Source of the DNA: Clavelina lepadiformis
Taxonomy: Eukaryota; Chordata; Ascidiacea; Aplousobranchia; Clavelinidae
DNA: 64,000 nt
Assembly: GCF_947623445.1 (NCBI RefSeq)
Contig: NC_135242.1
Coordinates: 21,886,001-21,950,000, forward strand
Direction: 5' to 3'
The translations under genes and the position numbers were made by a program. Shown in pieces: positions 54,901 to 64,000 of this stretch (positions are counted from its first letter, which is position 1; each line of letters opens with the position of its first letter). The notes beneath the pieces are model-generated. The model was not told the DNA's origin, made no database searches, and was given only the letters and a program-made list of their open reading frames with translations.

Positions 54901-56784
54901 CCTGTTTTTGCTTGTTGATATATTTTAACAAACACTGTCCTTGACGATTTTAATTTATATTTTGCAGCGCTAATCGCGTGTTTGTCACTGCGAGACGCAG
55001 AAGCGTCGGTTTTACCGACAAGACCCGAGAATATGCAAAGAAAGCAGGAAAGGGAATACTTGGATGCATCTTGGCTTTTATCAAGCGCTGCTGCCCAGGA
55101 AGGGCGGCAGCCGGCGACGGCTATGAACCTCTCCTGGCTGAAGAGGGCGGATTGGACCACGGACGAGGCTTTGGTTCAAATGTTGTTGCACCTTCTACTG
55201 GGGTTGTTCCAAAATCTGACTTCACGCCAAAGACTGACATCAGTGGAAGATTTCTGGTAAAATCCCAGAAGAATGAAGGGCTGACTTTAGACCAGCGTGA
55301 TGATTACGTCGCGTCGACACCACGCCATGGTGATCAAAATGTCAATCCTTTACCGTCGGCCACAAAAGTAATCACAGCAGCACTCCACACGCCACATGGG
55401 AATTGTGGACTTCACTGCCTGCAATCGGAAAATCCCCGCGGAAGAAACGACGCCCACAACACACCCACTACTTCAGAAACGTCATCAGTCACGTCTGGTG
55501 AGCCCACGACATCAACGACTTCTATGACGTCAATAGAGTCCGACTTTCCTCCTGCAGAGTGTGCCAGGGATCTCAGCTTCGGGGACGCCCCTTGCAGCTC
55601 AGGAAGGTATAATTACGTTATTTTCGTGAACAAAAGTTAACAAAGTAACTGTGTCGTAACTTTCTGATCATTGTATCCTTGGTGATTTACATGTTATGAA
55701 AACATCCTTTGTTTCAGTCGACCCCTTCCGGGCGTCATCCGTCGAACTAAGGAAAGTTTTCGCAGAGAAAATCAACGCATGGAGGCGCTATTGAAACGAT
55801 GGGAAAAACGGACGGCTTCTTGCGTCGTAATAAATGAAACCTTGTCAAGAAGCAGGAAGCGTGCCGGACGTAGACTAAGCAAGGACGACGATCGCAGAAA
55901 AAGAGGTGAAGAATTGACTTTGCAGAAACTTAGGATAATCTGCTTTCAAAATATCTGTCAATTGACTTATTCCGTTGTTATTTGTAGCTGGCCGGTACTT
56001 AAAGGTAGAAAATAAGAATTCAGAAATCTTTAGCCCTGGAAGAGTAATTGTAGGCCGAAGAAGGTTTGTAAGAGATTGTTAATGACTTTAATAGTTTTCC
56101 TATCACATAGACATGTCTTTAATTTAGCATAATTTTATGTAAGTCTTGTAATTTTCATTCTGAATTTTACTTGTTTAGAACGAATCGTAGTCTTCCGGTT
56201 CAAGAAAACGCTCTTAAGAAAGAAGCGGCACCTACCTGGCATACGTAATTATTTTAATAGTACAGAATTTCTGTAAAAATTTAGTTATAGTAAGGGGGCG
56301 TTGTAAATGTATTCACAAACATGGAGGGTAAAGTTGGACTGAGGTGTTGTTATTTTTAAGGCGGCCTTCAAATACAAGTACGACGTCATCGATCAAGTTG
56401 GGGTCAGCCCCTAAATTGAGACAACATTTCACAAGCAAAAATGAAACCCAAAACTTCTTGACTGACAACGCTCGCTTGCCACAAGTTGATGACGTCAACA
56501 GCAAATCGACGTCATCGGATAAATATGGCACTTCAAGCGACGAAAATACATATTACAAAATAGCACCGCTGGGAGCCCGAACTAATACGAACCAATCAAA
56601 ACAAGCAACGTCATCAACAAGAAGAGTTGACGGTAATACGTCACGAGTAAACGACGTGAGAACTCATTCCAAAGCTTCTCCAATGCTGCAATCTGTAGTG
56701 GACGCTTTTATGGCATCGGACAATGACATCCCTTCGTGTGATGACGACTACGATGACGATTTCTGGAACCCACCTAAGAAATAG
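51928..56784 (+). CDS. Unrecognised type I membrane protein with long basic tail
   Basis: Exons 51928-52042, 52827-53046, 53217-53803, 54018-54135, 54246-54399, 54588-54730, 54968-55606, 55718-55905, 56179-56244 and 56361-56784. I know no family for it. Signal peptide about 1-31 (ILLVLPTFCLVLLV). The ectodomain has about 140 residues with four cysteines, then a very acidic stretch (EPDTDEPTGWDDDEPEWPDG) before a membrane helix near residues 316-338 (GTVVTLIVVGIILMVLILTCCC). The cytoplasmic tail is about 540 residues, highly basic and Ser/Thr-rich. It has a second amphipathic or palmitoylation-like segment (GKGILGCILAFIKRCC) and a dileucine-type EPLLAEE. Phases agree from exon 1 to 8 and from 9 to 10. 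Exon 8 (phase 1) and exon 9 (phase 2) need a micro-exon between them, e.g. 7 nt or 10 nt near 55987 or 56032. About 886 residues. Confidence 0.7.
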
Positions 56785-57331
56785 CGTCATCACATGAGAA
56801 TACATTTGGACTTGGTCGTTGCTTAAACGCATCACTGCCAAGTTTCACTTAAAATGAACATACTGTGATACACAGATGGGCTGATGTCAACAGATGCACG
56901 CCAGAGCGCAACACTACACCAACATTTTTCGTGCGTTTTTTTTTCGCGTATTTGACTTCGCCGTATTTTCGCAATAAAATTTCTTTTATTATTTCTAGGC
57001 AGTATTTTATCGCTTTTTCTGCAGCTGTGACATACTTTAAGTTAAAATGGACACATCATAAACACAAGAAACATAGAAATGTTACGCACATTTCTTCTTA
57101 GAAGGTAAAGTATTCCCGCTGTAATGACAAAAAGTCACGATGCCCAATAATGTATCGTGTAGTACACAAACCACTATGTAGTGCGGTCGTGCAGTTATCA
57201 GACATTTATATCGAATTGCATTTATAATTGATTGATTTTCTAGGATAATCGTTTGACGATGAATTTTGCGTTTCCTCCCGATTTCTCCAGTTTATTAATC
57301 ATACACGCAAATCAGCTAAAAAACAAAGAGC
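56785..57331. other. 3' region of the membrane-protein gene
   Basis: AT-rich, with AATAAAA near 56972 as a possible poly(A) signal. A T-run on the minus strand (A-run at 57318-57323) probably ends the tRNA-His transcript. Confidence 0.45.
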
Positions 57332-57403
57332 TGCTGTGACCTGGATTCGAACCAGGGTTGCCACGGCCACAACGTGGAGTACTAACCACTATACGATCAC
57401 AGC
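57332..57403 (-). tRNA. tRNA-His (GUG)
   Basis: The minus strand reads GCTGTGATCGTATAGTGG... with anticodon loop TTGTGGC (GTG), T-loop GGTTCGAATC and acceptor strand TCACAGC. It differs from the vertebrate sequence mainly by compensated stem pairs. It lies 8 bp downstream of tRNA-iMet on the same strand. Confidence 0.97.
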
Positions 57404-57411
57404 ATGGTATG

Positions 57412-57483
57412 TAGCAGAGGATGGTTTCGATCCATCGACCTCTGGGTTATGGGCCCAGCACGCTTCCGCTGCGCCACTCTGCT
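57412..57483 (-). tRNA. Initiator tRNA-Met (CAU)
   Basis: The minus strand reads AGCAGAGTGGCGCAGCGG..., with anticodon loop CCCATAA and three G-C pairs above it, T-arm GTCGATGGATCGAAACC and acceptor strand CTCTGCT. The A1-T72 pair and the ATCGA T-loop are hallmarks of eukaryotic initiator tRNA. As far as I recall the sequence is identical to the human gene. Confidence 0.98.
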
Positions 57484-57787
57484 GACCGCCCAACAGGCTT
57501 ATTTCCATTTAAAACCTCTGTTACTTCACGCTTTTTTCCAGACGACGGGTCTAGTTTCATTTTAGTACTCACTGAATGACTAATGCTTTGTCTGTTTGTT
57601 AGTCACAAGGAAACAATTCCCTCGACATTGCTGTAAGTGCTATTAGACTGTTGTTTTTATGGACTTGGTTATTGCAATATTGTTTAAAAACCTAACTTTT
57701 TATTCTGTGCAAGTGTACACATATATTTACAATTGTGACGTAAGCGACGATTGTGAGGTATTCAAATCAACAACTTGTCACAAACCT

Positions 57788-57985
57788 ACCATGTTTCTCC
57801 AAAAAATAAGACCTAGCCTGAATTTCGAGAATGATTTTAATATAAGCCTTACTTTTAAAATAAGACCTAGCCGAAAGCGAGAAAGTGCAAGGACCTGAAG
57901 CTACGTGAAGATCACGCCTAAATCCCCTAAAATAGGGGTATAAAGTATATTAAGGATCTCCTAAAATAAGCCCTAGTGTCATATT
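57788..57985. repeat. Degenerate AATAAGACCTAGCC repeat (transposon relic)
   Basis: AAAATAAGACCTAGCC occurs at about 57803-57818 and 57857-57872. A variant, CTAAAATAAGCCCTAG, is at 57961-57976. Such AATAAGNCCTA strings are common at the ends of an old DNA-transposon MITE family. No target duplication was found here. Confidence 0.5.
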
Positions 57986-58362
57986 TTTTGCCGGTGGCAA
58001 TAACAGAATTTGTTTACTATTGTCTTATATTTCTTTGATTCGAATCAACCGGTAAACTTTCACTCTGGCAGTCCACATCTATTAATGGCGGTATATTTTT
58101 TGCTGCTGTCCAAATGGATGTGTTCCTACGTACTTCAACAGAAAAACAGCGTAACAAAGCAATTCTCATAGCATGACAGTGAATTATGTTGGTCGTTGAA
58201 TTAGAAATCATGATTTTGTAAAAACTTGGCTATTTTCTATATTGTTAAACTTTATTGGCTTCGTCGACGGCAGTTTGTCCAACGATTGTACATGACGTCA
58301 TGCTCTGATCACTTCTTCCTGTTGCTTGATTGTACCAACAACATAAATTGGCTTGCATAAAA

Positions 58363-58720
58363 GGTACTCAGAAACTCGCTCTGGCTGCTTTTGTTACTTC
58401 AGTCGTTATTGGTTTAACCCTGATGGTAATAATTCTAACCTATTGTTGCATTCAAGTAAAAAAATACAGAAGACAATTATTTAAATAAATCTTATCATGA
58501 GTTAATCACAGAAAGTAAACAAGACTTCGTGATAGTGAAATCAACAGTTTTAAGCCTCGCCTCTGTACCTTACATAGGCGAAATGAACAGTTCCAGGTTA
58601 AGTCGTACAATGGGGCTTACCCCTGAGCGACCAGAATGAAGACGATTTTTGAATTGGCCTCGGTTTAAGAAAATTAATGAACTCGGTTCTTATATTGTGC
58701 TTAGCAGTTGCTTTCTTATA
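58363..58720 (+). pseudogene. Decayed duplicate of two exons of the 51928 membrane-protein gene
   Basis: 58375-58486 matches exon 4 of the upstream gene: it still encodes a membrane helix (VVIGLTLMVIILTYCCIQVKK against VVGIILMVLILTCCCIQIKK) after a CAG acceptor-like site. 58571-58720 matches exon 5 (aacagttc, agtcgtac, cccctga, ccttatat words in the same order). The spacing resembles the intron between the parent exons. The exon-4 copy ends in TAA after RRQLFK, and the exon-5 copy has no matching open frame. Either a broken tandem duplicate or, less likely, an alternative terminal exon. Confidence 0.7.
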
Positions 58721-59086
58721 TAGATGAAGGTGGAATTGTTCTTTGTAAACTATCGACCGCACTGTCTACGTTTAATTTTGCCATAATTTTCTAATAAATT
58801 TCTCTTACAATTGTACGAGGCAGCATTCTATGACTTTCGGCAATGGCGTAAGCTTAAAACGTTAACAGAAAACACACGTGTAAATCCACAATGCACCTTT
58901 TTTGTTCAGACGACACAGCGATAAATAGGTCGAAAAAAAATTGAAATTAGAAATACCATACATTGCAAATGTTTTCAAATCATCTACTTTTATGTCAAAA
59001 AACAAACACGACTGCAAGTTTTGGGATAAACCGATACGTTGGCTAAAAAAACACTAATACGTTCACAAGCGATAGGACGGCAGAAA

Positions 59087-60383
59087 TTAATACTTATGTT
59101 CGTTGACTTCTATTAAAATCCTGACGTAGAGCTTGTTAGCAAGCGCTACAATTAATGCAAATGACGTCATAAACATGTATGTCCAAAGCCAACCGAAGTC
59201 GTCGGTGACAAAATCCAATAGACGAGTGACGAAAAAGAAAACATGCAAAAACAATAATACGTAAAAAAGCACGCCGACCTGCGAGCGGTAGAAGTGTACT
59301 TTGTAAGTCTCGTAGAGTGCTATGCAACTGAGAGTTAACCCAACTCCGAGTAGAAAATAAAACGAAAATCGGTGTATGACGCAGACAAAGAAGCTCAGTG
59401 AAGCCACAATGCACACCGTCCAGTTTAGGCCGGGCATCCTGTAAATATACGAGATATTTAATTGTTAATGGAATAAATGTGATTTGTATTAACACCCCTA
59501 GCAAATACAAGATCATTCAGCGACCACAGCGTTTTTACAGCCAGGACTTGATTTATGACTTCGTAGTCGATTTCGAGTTGGCAGTCTCCGCTGATTTACG
59601 TAACAGTCTTACTGACAGCGTCAGCAAACTGCGAGCGTGTACAAACCGCAAACGACGTTTACAAACGATGAGTATGCAACGAAGCGCGGTATGCACCAAC
59701 GTAGTAATATAATTGAAACGAGAAGCGAGCTGTACAAGACCCAAATTTTCTTTTCCGTTTGTTATTCAATTAATGAAACAAGAACACGATTGTACGCAAC
59801 GCTATTGCCTTATGTTCTACAATGAAAACCTGCAGCAGATGAACTTAAGCAAATATAGTATGCGCCACGGAAACCATGAAGTTGTTAGAGAACAACATCT
59901 GAAAAATAATTAATCTTACCAGCCTCTTCTGACATGGCGGCTCCAAGCAACGACCCATCCAAACACCGGCAATACGCTCCAGTCTTTAAGAGCAGTCATT
60001 CGACTAATCAAAATAGCATTTCCTTCCGGATTAACGAAAGCATTGAAAAGACTGTAGCTCGAGGCATACTGGAGCAATGCAAAGCCACTTAGCACTGTCA
60101 CAAAATATAAGTCAACTTGAGTGATTTTTCTGTCACGTGCCAACTGCCAGGCATCAATGAACCTGTAAAAACAAGTTCCAGCAAAGAACAAGAGAACAAC
60201 GTTCCAGTAAGTCCCAGCGCTTTCTGGCAACTTTTTTGCTTGCGCCTCAGCTTCCTTTAGATTGTACGAGTCGTCGAAAATTCCATTCCATACAACCAGG
60301 ACAGTCAACAAGCAAAATGGAGCTAAAAACCGTAACTCGTACGGTATTCTTAACTTCATTACGAGAGTTAGCCTCGTGCACAA
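59087..60383 (-). CDS. Unrecognised multi-pass membrane protein, two exons
   Basis: Exons 60383-59920 and 59438-59087 join through TG|G in a tryptophan codon and give 271 residues from the first Met (60383). A second Met eight codons on (before KLRIPYELRF) could start translation instead. About eight hydrophobic helices fill the protein: PFCLLTVLVVW, VVLLFFAGTCFY, LYFVTVLSGFALL, VLPVFGWVVAW, VCIVASLSFFVCV, YFLLGVGLTLSCI, VLFYVLLFLHVFFFV and YMFMTSFALIVAL. There is no cleavable signal and no motif I can name. Loops are short and charged, with a conserved-looking RFIDAWQLARDRK between helices 2 and 3. Function unknown. Confidence 0.75.
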
Positions 60384-61648
60384 TAAATTATTGAATTGCT
60401 GTAACTCTGTAAATTAAAAACAAAAATCCTTCAAATTGGACCTGTCTTGAAAGGCTTGTACGAAACACAAATACAACATACTGCTGCCGTTTGGTATTCA
60501 GATAAACAAATAAATGCCTGCCGACCGAGCTATTTAACATTTACGCGGCAGTACGACAATGCTTTAAAACCTTAGCCAAGAGTAACGAAGCGCAAACAGC
60601 AGAAGAGCTTTATCCTGACTGTTAAAAGACAATCTACAATTTACATGCACTTTCCTGTACCTGCGTCATCTGGTCGGACTTCAGCACTGTCGAACGATAA
60701 AGTTGATTACGTCATTCCTGATTGTCTCGCCCTTAAACAAGCGCGCAAGCTTCTGTACCAGCAGCCTTGCTGTACACAAGAATTTTAAGTCATTTGGTAC
60801 AATAAAGTAACTGACTGGTAACCTAAATTTCGTTGACAATTTTTACCCTAATTCGTGCAGCACTAAGCAAAAAATGTTTAATGTAAAGGCTACTGCAAGT
60901 AAATAGCTAACTTTCCAAAACGTATTTATCTGAAATAAAGTGCTCAAAGTGACTTCATTAGATCTATAACACAGTATTAGGCCTAGCAAAAGCAACAAAG
61001 TCAGTGGTGTCATTTTATTAGCATAATAAATACCCTTTTGACAAAGTTTCTGCAACTAAAACTGGTTGAAGCGCATTTCACATCTCAAAACGTTTAAACT
61101 TACATTAGTAAATTGTAAACTTCGACTGCGTTACTAGACAAAACGCTTGCGTCTGGCTACTGTACTGTACTTCCCTATTCTCAGGCACGTAAACTAATCA
61201 GATCAAAGTCCAAGTAAAGTCGCGCCATGTGACCGCAAGTAACTCATTCATGAGATTTTTTATTTCGGTCGGGGACAATTACAGTACATTACTCAGTTAG
61301 TTAACATAAACCGGTGTGGTGCCAAAACCTGTTTCATCATTCTTTCGTCATACATTTAATCTGAATATGGTTTTTACTCAGCAAAATACTAGTACTATCG
61401 CAGTTGGATTACATCATGGAATAAAACACTGGCTTATTGGACCAAATTCAAAAGTTTGAATTATGTCTTCACAATAACTACGATAACGGTTGTTAAGTCT
61501 ACGCTAAGCAATCAAACAAATAAACAAATAAATGAACAAGCAGACAATGAAACCATAAATAATAAACAAGCAAATATACCTTACTCAACAGTCAACCGTA
61601 ATTTATGCCCATCACAACCTTCATGTTGTTGGAAAGGACTGTCTAGAA
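60384..61648. other. Upstream of the multi-pass gene; no clear gene
   Basis: A 70-codon minus-strand frame at 60843-61055 encodes two hydrophobic stretches (TPLTLLLLLGLIL and SYLLAVAFTLNIFCL) but lacks support. The rest is AT-rich, with an AACAAATAAAC-like simple stretch near 61512-61575. Confidence 0.4.
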
Positions 61649-62053
61649 CAGGGGTGGGCAAACCGCGGCTCGCCGGCATGTTTTTTGTGGCTCTTCTAGT
61701 CGAATCGTAAAATTCCAAAAAAATTGTAAAGGCTACCAAGAGTACCGTTTATGAACGTTTCTGTCTATTTTTTCTTTATTTAGGCCAGCATTTCGTTTAT
61801 GACGTAACACTAGACATAGAATCCGACATTGTTTTCAGGTATAGATTCTATACTCTATAGTCAATGGCAAAGGTTGTTTAAAGTGCGCCTCGCCGACATG
61901 TTTTTTATGGGTCTTCTAGCTAAAAAGTAATATCCCAAAATGACTACTAATAATATAATAACCAAATTGACAATCATTACTGATTTTGCGGCTCGCTGGT
62001 GTTTATATTTTTCCGCAAGTGACTCTTTCATTGAACAAGTTTGCCCACCCCTG
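61649..62053. mobile_element. hAT-type MITE with perfect target duplication
   Basis: The ends are CAGGGGTGGGCAAAC... and ...GTTTGCCCACCCCTG, flanked by gtctagaa on both sides (61641-61648, 62054-62061). The outer 15 bp match those of the 11785 element, but the interiors differ. An internal segment is partly duplicated: GCTCGCCGGCATGTTTTTT near 61667 and CCTCGCCGACATGTTTTTT near 61887. Confidence 0.92.
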
Positions 62054-62223
62054 GTCTAGAACGTCGCCCTAAGAACAAATAAAGTACGAAGTGTTTAATA
62101 CCCAAAGTGCAGTACCAAAATTAGCTTGTCAAGTAAACTCGCAACTGATAATTAGTTAATTCAAGTCAATAAAAATTTGTAAATTTATTTCGATTCTCAA
62201 AATCATATTACGTGTCGTACGTA

Positions 62224-62313
62224 GCTCCAGTGGCGCAATCGGTTAGCGCGCCGTACTTATAAGACAGTACAGGAGAGATGCGGAGGTTGTGAGTTCGAGC
62301 CTCACCTGGAGCA
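62224..62313 (+). tRNA. tRNA-Ile (UAU) with intron
   Basis: GCTCCAGTGGCGCAATCGG... with anticodon TAT followed by a 16-nt intron (about 62262-62277), then ATGCGG closing the anticodon stem. T-loop GTGAGTTCGAGCC and acceptor strand TGGAGC close the molecule. The intron position, one base after the anticodon, is the standard one. A T5 run at 62319 ends transcription. Confidence 0.97.
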
Positions 62314-63679
62314 TACAGTTTTTAGGAAATACTAATAACACCATAACATACCAGTTTGTTTAACATCACAACAATGAAATTTTAACCACTTTTCATCTAT
62401 CATGATAATTTTATAATAAATTGTATTAGTGTCGTTATTAAGCAATTTCACAAGCTCAAAGTCAAAACGTTGATTTTAAACTATATACAGACATTTCTCC
62501 ACTTACAAACAAACCAAGTTCTGACGTTTTGTTAGTATCTCTAATTTGTTTTAAGTCGAAAATTTATGTACAATCATTTATGTGCATTGTAATCTAGAGA
62601 TGTGCAGAACCCGAACGTCCGGCACGGGCGTCACCTTTTTTAAGTGTTCTCACGAACCGGAACTTTACTCTCGGTTTTGCTTGAACGTTTGCTTTTTTGG
62701 ACCTAAAAACAAACAATAATGATCATTTCAATATCTGTTGTCGGGAATATTTTCTAATGTTGCTGTGCCCATCTTACGTTAAAAAAATCCTGCATAATAC
62801 GTCATGCATAGGCCTATAGCCTGTGTTTCTGGATGGTTTCTGTTCTTTTTCATCAAAATGGTGACCGCAAATAAGTTAGGCTGCCACTATTTTACCTGAA
62901 ACAATCGTGTGTTCAAAGCTATTTTTCACAGCTTCTTGTTAACCATAAGTTAAATGTTATAACACAGTAACCTAAACCCAGCATAAATCTAGCTTTTAAT
63001 CTAAGTCTAACTTCAATTAAGCCCTAAACAACTTATATTGACTTCTTGAATACCCGTTGTCCTAACCTAACCGCTATCTTCAATTGTAGGTTACGTGGCC
63101 TGCTTACGGTGAAATAGTCACTCTGTATAAGTTATATAACTTATACAAATAAGTTTATGTTCCTAAAAAAATCTATTTGATCACTATTGTAATTTCTGTA
63201 GTAATTAATCTCTGTTGTAAGGCTGCGCTGGAATAGGCTACCATACTCTCAGTTGCAGTGACATGCCGTACAGGCAGATTAATAAGCTTTCTTGTGGCCT
63301 ATATTGTCTTAAAATTTCGTTAGAGTCCTCTAATTCAAAAGAAGCAAATAAAGCAAAATGGTTGTTGTCCAAGTTATAGTTGATTGACAATGATTATAAT
63401 TAGATTACGCATTCTCTTGTGCATAAGACTGCCAAATAAAATATTCCTCTTAGCTATGTGTGTGGTAAAGTATTCTCTTGAAAGCATTTTATTTTCAACA
63501 AAATGCTTGACATTTGGATTCGTTGAAAAATGCGAGGTTTATTTGTTTGTATTCGCGTATGTCCACAAGAGGGAAAATGCTGCATAGTCTACTTATAAAC
63601 AAAGTACCATCACTGAAAAGACTTGTAATGAATAAATGTTTTAGGGGTTGTTGTCGAATGCTTGACTAGGGACCATTCT
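62314..63679. other. AT-rich tail region, nothing recognised
   Basis: No exon, RNA gene or transposon ends were identified. Only chance frames under 70 codons occur. Confidence 0.45.
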
Positions 63680-63890
63680 ACGGTATATACCAAAATGTAG
63701 CTAATGTAACTAAAGGAGCTAACAAATTACACTAACTACATTTTGCTATTTAATAGCTACTTTATATATAATGGTTACAATATCTAGGCCTATATTAGCT
63801 ACATTATCTATATTGGCTACTAAATCTATATTGGCTACATTATATATATTAGCTACATTAACTACGTTAGCTACATTGGCTACATTTCTA
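63680..63890. repeat. Degenerate TAGCTACATTA tandem repeat
   Basis: Many short units of the form (T/G)GCTACATTA(T)CTATATT follow each other between about 63800 and 63885. Inverted forms (TGTAGCTAATGTAACTA) occur at 63696-63715. A weaker patch with the same words is found near 50160-50310. Confidence 0.7.
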
Positions 63891-64000
63891 TATGAATCGT
63901 CCCTCAACTAATCGCCCAATGCTTGGCCGTCTTTATTTGTACAAAGCGGAATGGATGAGCTGTGCTGAGATGAACTGATTGTTCCAGATTGGAAGCTGGT

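Noticed and set aside
60843-61055. 70-codon hydrophobic minus-strand frame
   Set aside because: AT-rich sequence readily gives hydrophobic codons. No splice link to the 60383 gene could be shown.

Overview
The window is animal nuclear DNA. It is AT-rich, its genes are split into many short exons with short GT-AG introns, its tRNAs are eukaryotic, and it carries many small non-autonomous hAT-type elements. The gene content (one class IA PI3K of the beta/delta type, a Y-box protein, a SAXO4/PPP1R32 axoneme protein, a GH9 cellulase-family protein) fits an invertebrate deuterostome. A tunicate (ascidian) is my best guess, but it is inferred from gene content and genome style, not proven. I rebuilt the exon models by hand from splice sites, reading phase and family conservation. 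Every junction listed keeps the frame unless the entry says otherwise.

Layout. 1-9367 (minus): 24 exons of a PI3K p110 catalytic subunit, complete at its N-terminus, with the last ~50-70 codons beyond base 1. 9368-20061: no gene recognised, but three hAT elements with 8-bp target duplications, one with a probable nested insertion. 20062-25774 (plus): a two-CUB single-pass membrane protein with an antisense tRNA-Arg in its first intron. 26765-28357: two identical tRNA-Ser genes flanking a ~1 kb BED-finger DNA transposon. 29701-37354 (plus): a 21-exon, 1000-residue protein with two GH9 domains. 38466-41732 (plus): a 10-exon gene of unknown function. 43245-46797 (plus): a Y-box (cold-shock domain) protein. 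47361-51606 (minus): a SAXO4/PPP1R32 homologue. 51928-56784 (plus): an unrecognised type I membrane protein. 57332-57483 (minus): initiator tRNA-Met and tRNA-His, 8 bp apart. 58.36-58.72 kb: a decayed copy of two exons of the preceding membrane gene. 59087-60383 (minus): a two-exon, about eight-pass membrane protein. 62224-62313: an intron-containing tRNA-Ile(UAU).

The most striking result is the tandem GH9 protein. Both GH9 domains keep the family framework but have lost the catalytic base (second Asp of DAGD) and the catalytic acid (Glu of NEVAxDYNAGF). The protein has a signal peptide, a proline-rich linker between the domains and a hydrophobic C-terminal tail that looks like a GPI-attachment signal. 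It therefore looks like a surface-tethered double pseudo-cellulase. If the host is a tunicate, which makes cellulose in its tunic, a role in binding or organising cellulose is an attractive hypothesis.

Gene arrangement. The Y-box and SAXO4 genes converge tail to tail. SAXO4 and the unknown membrane-protein gene are head to head with only ~0.3 kb between coding parts. The unknown membrane gene and the eight-pass gene converge over the tRNA pair and the decayed exon copy. No viral, LTR or CRISPR element was seen.
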